Part shown: positions 21,928 through 30,619 of the stretch, piece by piece
How the letters are laid out: each line of letters starts with the position of its first letter
Numbering within the stretch: the first letter of the stretch is position 1
Source of the DNA: Larix kaempferi
Lineage: Eukaryota; Streptophyta; Pinopsida; Pinales; Pinaceae
Direction of reading: 5' to 3'
Length of the DNA stretch: 64,000 nucleotides
Assembly: GCA_027924585.1 (NCBI GenBank)
Contig: BSBM01000442.1
Span: 8,742,001 to 8,806,000, forward strand
Position numbers and translations under genes: made by a program
The notes under the pieces: model-generated
The model's database searches: none
What the model was told of the DNA's origin: nothing
Seen by the model: only the letters and a program-made list of their open reading frames with translations

Positions 21928-23356
21928 TGTTGGGGCCAAGGTCGCAGCTATAGTAAAAGCTGCGAATTTTGGGAAAAAGCACGAGTATGGAAGGAAAGTG
22001 CTAATTTTGGGACAAGCACTAAGTTTTGGGTAAGAAGGAGACGGTGCGCAGTACGGTGCCAGATGGATGATCTCAGCGCAGATCACGGACCGGAAATTGT
22101 GGAGCTCGCGCGCACGTCATCGAAGAATGAAGGTGGCTCAACTACCATAATAAATAAGGCGATGGAGTAGAGGGCTCAGCTACCCTCATTTAAAGGCTCA
22201 GTACAGAAGTTATGGTTGCTCGGATCAAGGAGGAGCAACGGAAAAGCATTGAAGGCGAAGGACGATCGCCCATACCCACAATCTGCGCCGGAATTCATGG
22301 AGCCTGCAGGAAGCGGCGACGTGACTGCAAGCGGCGCCTACAGTACACCTAGCCATCTGCGTGGTTAGGGTTTTTGGGAATCACTATTGGGAAAGGCCCA
22401 CAGTTTTGTAAAGGTGTGACCGTCATGGCCACCTATATATATGAATAATTGTAATGGGTAGACGGTTGGAGAATTAGAGAGAGTTAGATAGACTGTTAGA
22501 TAGCCAGTCTAAAGGATAGATCATGTGTTGATTATCCTTCACTGTATTTCCTACCCAGTGTGTAGAACTAGAGAGGAAATCGGATAGCCGAGGAGCTAAT
22601 CCCTGAGTTGCCAGACAGTCTGAGTCGACGTCTGTGCCTTTGTAATCTCCATAGAGAGGAGACTAGATTGAGAGAAGGGCTCCCAGCTGTGTGCGTGGAG
22701 TTTCCTGGAAAGATCTAAGGCTGCAGCTGTGTGCGCAGCATATTGTATAACTCTATCATTTTCTGGTTAATATATCACTCCCGTGGACGTGGTTTTCCTC
22801 GAGGAGATGAGATTCACATATATCTTCTTGTTATAATGTTTGCGTGAATAATAACTGCTTAAGATCATTACCTGTGTGTACATCTTTTGCATCATCTTTG
22901 CGACTGTTTAAGTGAGTGTAGGAAGGTCCTTTATTGTTATAATCGCCAAGTATAGAAGGAGTGGTGGAACGCTGTCGCTGCAGCGACCGAGCTTCGCGTG
23001 ACTGCGATGAGTGCGCAGGGTGAGAAGGTATTTTAGCGCATCGACGCAAGGGATAGGCGCCTTCCGCGCCCGGAGGACGAGACTGCGCAGTGGGTCTGCA
23101 GGAAGGAAGGCATCCGCGCAGTGGTGTCGCGAGGCCTGCGGGAAAGTCCGACCGCCGATATAAGGGGAAGAAGGAGATATATAGAACAATCTCAGCGTCA
23201 CCATGGTTAAGGAAAGCTGATTCCTTAACCCCCCATAGCCACTTCGGGTGAGACCTTGAGCTGCCGCGCAGCTCATTGCCGAGAGGGCCAGTGCGCCAAG
23301 GGGTTTTGTTGCTGCGCTTCATTAAAACCCGGGTCTGCCCAGTAAAGCAGCCAACA
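21928..23356 (+). repeat. 3' LTR of element D
   Basis: 1429 bp, same length and ends as the 5' LTR. Differences I can see include the bases at the GGCTCAACTACC, GCCATCTGCG, CACTATTGG and GAGACCTTGAG sites. The 11 bases just before it (TGTTGGGGGCC at 21917) imitate the first ten bases of the LTR. The G-run there may be the polypurine tract. Confidence 0.95.
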
Positions 23357-23695
23357 CTATTCACCTAATGCACTTCTATCACATGATAATGAGGTCAACA
23401 GACTGTGGAATGAGAGGTTTGGACACTTCAACTACATATTTCTTCAATCCTTGAGAAAAGAAAAGATGGTTGAAGGACTTCCAAGCATCAAATGTTCCAA
23501 AGGAACCTGCAAAGGTTGCATTGTTGGGAAGCATGCAGAGCACAAGTTTGAGAAGGGGTAGGAAAGAAGATTTGATCAACCTCTCGATTTGGTCCATTCA
23601 TATCTAATAGTACCTATTCCCACACCCTCCTATGGAAACTCAAAGCATGTCCTAACTTTTATTAATGATTTTTCAAGGTACAGTTGGGTATTCTT
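23357..23695 (+). pseudogene. Copia A: GAG-pre-integrase zinc finger and start of integrase core
   Basis: Continuing from 11803, this reads LWNERFGHFNYIFLQSL, then KCSKGTCKGCIVGKHAEHKF, giving the His and Cys residues of the GAG-pre-integrase HHCC finger. After a frame change it ends in FSRYSWVFF-like sequence near the first integrase aspartate. Element C is inserted at 23695; the reading continues at 30288 with the frame intact. Confidence 0.88.
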
Positions 23696-24297
23696 TATTG
23701 ATGTATATGTAACTTCGGAATGTATTTTACCTATGTATATTGTATTCCTATAGAGATGTTATTATTCCTCTATACAGAAGTGTCGTCATTTATATTGTAA
23801 GTGTCGTAACTTATGCTTAATGGGTTATTAGACCACCTTGTTAGGGTCGGCCCTGTATGAGTCATGTGGGTCAAAGGGTTATTAGACCACCCTACTGGGG
23901 GTCAGCCCAGTCAGCATTATGTTATGTGGTTAATTTAAGGCCGACCTAGTTGAGTAAAGGTCAAGTGATGTAGTGTATAAATAGAGAGTGTGTCTCTCTC
24001 ATTTTATACATTCTATTGTTCCCTCACTTCGCATTAGTGAGAGAAGAGGAGGATTACCACAAGTGGAGGAGGAGCATGCTACTGCAGATATCTATCTCTT
24101 GGGTTTAATCATGGTGATCATTGTATTGATGCTTATTCTATCTCTGAGGAAGTTGCAATGTTTTTCACCTTCTTGGTTTTCCCCGGTGAAATGTTTTGTG
24201 TCTCTTGTCTCTTGTCTCTTATGCTTGATATATTGTACACATTGTTCTTTCAGTTAAGATCCTATACCAGAATGTATTAAATTCTTAAAAACTAACA
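23696..24297 (+). repeat. 5' LTR of element C
   Basis: Starts TATTGATG (first bases expected TGTTGATG, as in the 3' LTR, so the terminal G has changed to A) and ends ACTAACA before the primer site. TATAAATAG at 23976-23984 is the likely promoter core. Confidence 0.9.
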
Positions 24298-24309
24298 TGG
24301 TATCAGAGC
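24298..24309 (+). promoter_or_regulatory. Primer binding site of element C
   Basis: TGGTATCAGAGC directly follows the LTR, complementary to the 3' end of initiator-Met tRNA. Confidence 0.92.
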
Positions 24310-26992
24310 TAGCCTGAAAGAAGGCATGGTATGGCATTTATGACACTTGTTGCACTTGCGAAGCTAGGGCTTGATATAGAAAAAACCATCCATCGTAGAA
24401 ATTTCGCTATAAATACATTTCGACAAGTTTTCAGGATTTGAAAATATTACAGGTTGAAGATAAGATCCCCATGTACCTTGTGTTCAAAGTAAAACCTCTA
24501 ATACGTTGTAATTTGTCATTTATGATCTGTACAATATAGGGTTTCTTCCTCTTCCAGATGTGGGTCATAAACATGTGACCTAGGGAAAAGGGTCACGACT
24601 TGGGATAGGAAGCTCCAAATGAAATTTTGTCAAAATTAGAAGTTAGGGAATGGACTGTACTTTCTCAGGTAATTTTTTCAGAGGCCGAAATGGAACCAGT
24701 GACACGTGGCATGTCGTACAAGTTCGCTCTCCTATTTTATCTCATAAACAGGTTACGTTGCGACACTTGGCATAAATCTCTCTTAGAGAATCCATTTGAG
24801 TTCAGACCTATGGGGTTTGAAATATAACAAGTCAGGATACGACATGAAAAATTTGCAGAGCATGTAGATCATAAATTTCAGAGTTACACCAAAATCAATC
24901 AGGTGCATATTTCTGTCAAAACAGAATTGGATTTTGAGTACCTTCATTCATGGCTCCGGGAATTTAGGGCTTTGAAGAAAGTTGGAATTTTTGTAATCGG
25001 AGACCATGGATGGATGATCCTCATAAAAATCGAAATTTAGAGACCAAGATCAAATTTTTTGGTTGGGCAGAAGGTCGAGCTTGATCAAACCCTAGTTTGG
25101 GACTTTGATTAGAAAGGTGAAAAATTAGGGCTTCTGCAAAAATGAGAATTTTTGAAATCTGTGACCATAGCTAGAAGCTCCTTGGAAAAATTGAAGTTTA
25201 GAGCTTTGGATCAAACCATTTGGTTGGGTGAATCTCCGGGAAACTCAAACCCTAGTTCAGGGTCCTCCCTAGTGAATCCAGAAGATTGAAAAGCAAATTT
25301 GAGGGGTGAAACTTTGCAGTTTTCAAATTCTGAGTATACCAGCTTGATCAGCTCATCAAGGCATATCTTTCTATCCTTTCAGAAGTTTGAAATTCAAAGT
25401 TTGAATTTTTAGGGTTTCTCTAACAAACCCTAATCCAACTCTAGATCCAGTGGATTGGGTTAATCCTAGAAGAGAATGGTTTGGTCACCTGCATAAGTGA
25501 AGAAGTTCCTGTTTCAGAGGGAGATGAGGCTAAGGTTTTACATAAGAAGATTACAAGCAATCTCGATAGGTATGACTTATCCAGGTATGTTTCGAGATCT
25601 GTTCATGATTAAATTTATGGTATGTTTGTCTTCATTACTTGGTTAGTACCATCTTGATTAAATTTAGACTTGTCGTATCACCTTAATAAAATTATGAATG
25701 CAGATATTCATTGATTAGGGTTTTGACACTTATGATTGTACTAATGCTTTGTGGTGTTGTATGAGGTTGATGTTTTACGCTAACATGAAAGGTACACCAA
25801 GAAAGACAAATCATGTTCTAGTTCAAGAACATATGACCATGGTGACATGAAGACAAAGATTCATCCATTGCCATGGATCACATAGAAGATCTACTTACAA
25901 GGTATGTATACTTTGGTTCTACAATGCTTAACCTATGAGATATGCAGGTTACTAGCACAAGTCATTGAAGAGAACAAGAAGACATTGCTAGACATAACTA
26001 GCAAATATGATAACCAGGTATGTTTTTCCTATATCAAGTTAGAATCCTACCTTGTGTTAGGATCTTATACTGTGTATGGTTGATAATGATTATTCATGAA
26101 GTTAGAAATGTAAGTGATCAAGGGTTTATGCATATTATGTCTCTTACCTTGATTGATGATATGACTAACCAGAAAAGTCCTTTGGTCAAATAAGAATATG
26201 TATAAGTAAAAGAAGTATTCCCTGAAACCTTGAATACTAATGTTTATTATCTGTGTTTAAAATGATCCTGACTATACATGTTTAAGATTATTGTGTTTTG
26301 ATAGTATTGAGATTATACTAATGAATGTATGTATGAGACCTCGAGGATAACACAATGATGATACTAGTAAGTATGCATAAGTGATCAAGGATGGATATAA
26401 GCTCAAAGACAGTTAATCCAGGAAGCAAAGATCAAGAGGGAGAACACTCCAATAGTTCTTGCAAGGAAGCAAATATTGAGAGGGAGTCCACCCTACAACC
26501 AAACAAAGATAAGTATTTGAATTGTCATTTCTTGCATACTTGTTTGTTTAAATAATATTGCTCAATGATGTATATGCTTATGTTCCTAGACTTAGGGTGT
26601 GTATTATTCATATTAGATTAATTGCATTAATGAACAGTATACTACTAATATGCATGTGATGGGTAAGTGGCCTATGGAAGTGTACAACATTCCATTGCTA
26701 CTTATCTAGAATGAAACCTCTTTGCTGACATGTTGGGAGTAGTGCAAACTCTTAACAATGTTTTGGTAGAGATTGGAAGGCATTTAGAAAGTTACGGGAT
26801 ATGGATAAATGTTGTATTGAAGAATTGGCTAAAAAGAATTGCATGACTGTATGACATATTTCTTTATGTAAGAATTTGTTCTAAAAACTATGAGATGTTT
26901 CTAATCATGCAATTTAACTTGCTTTTTAGGAAAGATCATATACCATCACCTACAAAAGGACTACAACATTTGTTCAGCAACAAAGTTATCTA
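24310..26992 (+). other. Leader of element C (no gag, protease or integrase)
   Basis: About 2.7 kb with no recognisable retroviral domain. It includes a degenerate 161-bp tandem pair (24964 and 25125). Short protein-like patches occur (for example ISEEVPVSEGDEAK near 25500 and LLAQVIEENKKT near 25950), followed by GTATG-type donors. The 3' end holds the 417-nt intron-like segment listed separately. It aligns to the leader of copy B. It could be a captured multi-exon host fragment or decayed gag; I do not recognise the protein patches. Confidence 0.6.
26513..26929 (+). other. GT-AG intron-like segment, absent from copy B
   Basis: The segment begins GTATTTG and ends GCTTTTTAG with a pyrimidine-rich acceptor. 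Removing exactly these 417 bases joins AAAGATAA to GAAAGATCATA, which matches the uninterrupted sequence of copy B near 1880-1900 (AAAATAAGAAAGATCATA). The fit to GT-AG boundaries is exact, allowing for one base of alignment ambiguity. Confidence 0.75.
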
Positions 26993-28533
26993 TTGAAGAT
27001 ATTGAAGATATTGAAGTTCCTAGGATTCGGGAAGAATGCCATGATTGAGGAGTACCAGTCGATCATGAAGAATGATGTTTGGGATGCAGTACCAAGACTT
27101 GAAGGGAAGTCTGTTGTGACTTCCAAGTGGATCGACAAGATCAAGCATGCTGCAGATGGCATCATAGAAAAGTACAAAGCGAGATTTGTAGCTCGTGGCT
27201 TCTCTCAGAACGAGGGAATAGACTATGAAGAAACTCTTGCTCCTATAGCCAAATACACCTCCATCAGATCAGTACTTTCTCTGGCTGCAATAATGAAATG
27301 GAAGATACACCAGATGGATTTCAAGACAACTTTATTGAATGGTGTAGTCGAGGAGGAAGTGTATGTGGAGCAACCACTTGGTTTTGAGACACATGACAGG
27401 GAGTCATATGTGTGTAGACTGAAGAAATCCTTGTATGGATTGAAGCAAGATCCTAGGACTTGGTATGGTAGGATAGACAACTTTCTATCCAGTTTGGGCT
27501 TAAACAAGAGTAAAGCAGATTCCAACCTTTACTACAAGGTTTCGAAAGGCAATCTTGTGATACTACTGTTGTATGTGGATGACCTGTTTGTAATAGGAGA
27601 GGATGGATTTATTTCCAATACTAAGAGGAAGCTTGCTGCCGAGTTCGAGATGAAGGACTTGGGTATGATGCACTACTTTCTAGGCATGGAGGTGTGGCAG
27701 AGTGCAGATGGAATCTTCCTTGGACAAGGGAAGTATGCAGTAGAGATCCTGAAGAGGTTCAGGATGATGGACTACAAGGCCATGGCCACACCTATGTCAT
27801 CGAACCTGAAGCTTCTATGTGATGATTCATCTGATCTGGTTGATGTCACGATGTATCGTCATATGATTGGGTCCTTGATGTACTTGATGAATACGAGACC
27901 AGATATTTGCTTTGCAGTGAACACATTGAGCCAGTTCCTGATGGATCCCAGAGGTGTTCACCTGGTTGCTGTAAAGCATATTCTGAGGTACCTGAAAGGT
28001 ATAATTGATTATGAGCCCAAGTATGATGCGAATCAAAAGGTTAACCTGGAGGGTTATGTTGATTCAGATTGGGCAGGCAGTGCTGTAGATAGGAAGAGCA
28101 CTTTTGGGTGCTGCTTCAGTATGGGATCAGGTATGATCTCTTGGTTTAGCAAGAAACAGTCCTATCTAGCACTGAGTACAGCCGAGGTAGAGTATGTTAC
28201 AGCATGTTCGGCTAGTTGTGAGGCAGTATGGCTCTGGAAGCTACTGTATGAGTTATTTGATATCCCACTGGAGGCTACTGGTATCTTTGTGACAATCAGA
28301 GTTGTGTGAAGCTGTCTGAGAACCCGGTGTTCCATGACAGGTCAAAACACATTGAGATCAAATATCACTATATCAGGGATATGATGCAGAGAGGAGTAGT
28401 GAAGCTCCTGTATGTTGCGACGGATGAGCAAGTTGCATATGTGTTGATGAAACCACTAGCCAGAGTGAAGTTTGAATACTTCAGAGAGAGGCTTGGTGTT
28501 CTTCAGATTGATGACACTTCGAGGAAGAAGTGA
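26993..28533 (+). pseudogene. Ty1/copia reverse transcriptase-RNase H (element C)
   Basis: The ORF 26993-28309 (438 codons) has RT motifs KSVVTSKWIDKIKHA, YKARFVARGFSQ, QMDFKTTLLNG (first catalytic Asp), SLYGLKQDPRTWYG and YVDD at 27572-27583, then the connection and RNase H (VDSDWAGS, STAEVEY). A missing base near 28290 shifts the frame: RNase H resumes at 28306-28533 (KLSENPVFHDRSKHIEIKYH). The fourth acidic motif reads QVAYVLMKP where copy B has QIADVLMKP, so Asp is lost. RT itself looks intact; RNase H is broken. Upstream there is no integrase or protease, so any mobilisation would need trans factors. Confidence 0.92.
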
Positions 28534-28639
28534 TGGACACATTTGCAGGAGCCATTCCAAGCATGGTGAGAGGAGGATCCTTCCCATGGCAGTGGATGTA
28601 AGCACTGGATGATGAGCATCAGGACAATGCTACAAGTTA

Positions 28640-29230
28640 CTGCTTTGTATATGCATTAGTTGGATGCTTTGATCAGTTTGATCACGTATTTGTATATGCA
28701 TCATGTTGGATGCTTTGATCAGTTTGATCATGTATTTGTATATGCATCATGTTGGATGCTTTGATCAGTTTGATCATGTATTTGTATATGCATCATGTTG
28801 GATGCTTGATATGATCAGTTGGATCATGTATTTGTATATGCATCATGTTGGATGCTTGATATGATCAGTTGGATCATGCATTTGTATATGCATCATGTTG
28901 GATGCTTGATATGATCAGGTGGATCATGTATTTATGTTTGTATCAGGTGGATACATGTATGATCAGGTGGATCATGTATTTGTGTATGTATCAGGTGGAT
29001 ACATTGTATGATCAGGTGGATCATGTATGATGATATGTATCAGGTAGATACTTGGTATGCATAAGGTGGATGCATTGTATGATCAGGATGATCATGGATG
29101 ACAAGATTAAGGATGTTGCTCCAGATGATATACATCAGGATGATTCTATGATGATGATCAGGCTGATCATGTGATGATGTACATCAGGATGATGTATGGT
29201 GAGTATCAGGTTGATACTCTGTGGCCGTGG
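28640..29230 (+). repeat. Serial hairpin array between RNase H and 3' LTR (element C)
   Basis: The left part is tandem units of 46-50 bp combining GATC-AGTTT-GATC and GCATC-ATGTTG-GATGC palindromes. The right part has the AGGNN-loop hairpins seen in copy B, such as GTATC-AGGTG-GATAC, ATGATC-AGGCT-GATCAT and GAGTATC-AGGTT-GATACTC. Some units are broken (for example ATACATC-AGGAT-GATTCT). No ORF runs through. Confidence 0.8.
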
Positions 29231-29678
29231 ACAGGTTGTGCAAGGATAGCATGTAATAAGTCCTGGAGATCTGGACAAGATGAAAAATGCCTCAGATGCT
29301 CTTTAGAGATCTTGCTTGGAAAGATACTATTTTAAGGTTTTGTGACAATCACATATAATACAGCCTTGGTACATCCGAGAGGTAGATCCATGTGCTCGTA
29401 ACATCCTATATGCTCTTGCGAGGTTTTGTGACGCACATAATACGTCCTGAGGATTCCACAATATGGCCAGTGATGATGAAGACCTATAGGTGGTGGGCCT
29501 ACATCTAGTATGAAAAAGGACTGGCTCTGTAGAACTTCCTATGATGAGTAGATGAGAGATTGATTGAGATAGCAGCAACAATGATGATGACGATGATTTG
29601 ATGACGATGATCAGTGACGATGATCCAGAGAAGAAGACTTGTGCTAGCAGATCTGTGTCGAGAAATAACTTCCTAGTT
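29231..29678 (+). other. Non-coding 3' region of element C
   Basis: Matches 3808-4667 of copy B but holds only one or two of the GCTCTTGCGAGGTTTTG-type units (29248-29440), followed by GATGATGACGATGAT-like simple sequence. No ORF is supported. Confidence 0.6.
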
Positions 29679-29687
29679 AAGAGGGAG
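29679..29687 (+). promoter_or_regulatory. Polypurine tract of element C
   Basis: AAGAGGGAG immediately precedes the 3' LTR; identical in copy B. Confidence 0.85.
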
Positions 29688-30282
29688 TGTTGATGTATAT
29701 GTAACTTTGGAATGTATTTAACCTATGTATATTGTATTCCTATAGAGATGTTATTATTCCTCTATACGGAAGTGCAGTCATTTATATTGTAAGTGTCGTA
29801 ACTTATACTTGATGGGTTATTAGACCACCTTGTTGGGGTCGGCCCTGTATGAGTCATGTGGGTCAAAGGGTTATTAGACCACCCTGTCGGGGGTCGGCCC
29901 AGTCAGCATTATCTTATGTGGTTAAGTTAAGGCCGACCTAATTGAGTAAAGGTCAAGTGATGTAGTGTATAAATAGAGAGTGTGTCTCTCTCATTTTATA
30001 CATTCTATTGTTCACTCACTTCACATTAGTGAGAGAAGAGGAGAATGCACACAAGTGGAGGAGGAGCATGCTACTGTAGGTATCTATCTCTTGAGTTTGA
30101 TCATGGTGATCATTGTATTGATGCTTATTCTATCTTTGAGGAAGTTGCGGGGTTTTTCACCTTCTTGGTTTTCCCCGGTGAAATGTTTTGTGTCTCTTGT
30201 CTCATATACTTGATATGCTGTACACGTTGTTCTTTCAGTTAAGATCCTAGATCAAAATGTATTAAATTATTAAAAACTAAAA
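29688..30282 (+). repeat. 3' LTR of element C
   Basis: Starts TGTTGATG and ends CTAAAA (5' LTR ends CTAACA, so the terminal CA has decayed to AA). The target duplication TTCTT follows at 30283-30287. TATAAATAG is at 29968-29976. Confidence 0.9.
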
Positions 30283-30619
30283 TTCTTTCTCAAGTTAAAA
30301 TATGAAGTTTTCCAACATTTCAAAGTTTCTGTTGAGAACTTCAATGGGAGGAATATCAAGGTCCTAAGGAATGATTATGGAATGGAATATTTCAACAAGG
30401 ATTTGTAATAGCTATGTGAAGAGTAAGGAATTCACATGCAACATTATGTTCCCTACACACCTCAACAAAATGGTGTGGTAGACCGCAAGAACGGATCATT
30501 GAAGGAGATGGATACCTACATGTTGGAGGCTAAGTATTTTCCTCTTGAAAAATGTGATGATACCATGAATTGTGTTTCATATGTTTAGAACAATGTGCCA
30601 CAAAAATACTTGGAATAGA
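30283..30619 (+). pseudogene. Copia A: integrase core middle part
   Basis: Continuing from 23695, the frame reads FLKLKYEVFQHFK, then IKVLRNDYGMEYFN (second Asp region), HYVPYTPQQNGVVDRKN (the Glu position reads Asp: VVDRKN for the usual VVERKN) and ends with a stop (TAG) two codons before the element E insertion point at 30619. Reading resumes at 44449. Confidence 0.85.

Larger units (their letters stand above)
11799..23361 (+). mobile_element. Element D: near-complete Ty3/gypsy retrotransposon (Athila/Tat side)
   Basis: Two 1429-bp LTRs (11804-13232 and 21928-23356), both TGTTGG...CCAACA, are flanked by a perfect 5-bp duplication CTATT (11799-11803 and 23357-23361). Inside are a repeated primer-site region, a 5' coding segment, a 1964-codon gag-pol ORF, an integrase tail and a coiled-coil ORF before the 3' LTR. 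I count about a dozen LTR differences by eye (near 0.8 percent), making it the youngest element in the window. It sits inside the GAG-pre-integrase of copia A. Integrase, protease and RT motifs place it with non-chromodomain gypsy elements; no archaeal RNase H is seen. Confidence 0.95.
23691..30287 (+). mobile_element. Element C: non-autonomous Ty1/copia, same family as copy B
   Basis: LTRs at 23696-24297 and 29688-30282 are flanked by TTCTT (23691-23695 and 30283-30287). An initiator-Met type primer site follows the 5' LTR and AAGAGGGAG precedes the 3' LTR. The internal part has a 2.7-kb leader, an RT/RNase H ORF with one frameshift and a hairpin repeat array. No gag, protease or integrase is present. 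LTR divergence over the first 280 bases is about 5 percent by eye. It is inserted in the integrase of copia A. Confidence 0.95.

Noticed and set aside
21556-22086. 176-codon minus-strand frame over the end of the coiled-coil ORF
   Set aside because: Antisense to a better supported plus-strand frame; no domain recognised.
25906-25951. GT...AG pair of about 46 nt in the element C leader as a further intron
   Set aside because: Below the usual minimum length of plant introns, and copy B has the same segment, so no gain/loss evidence.
28640-28930. CRISPR-like regular repeats
   Set aside because: Units are directly adjacent with no unique spacers, lie in a plant retrotransposon, and are palindromic satellites.
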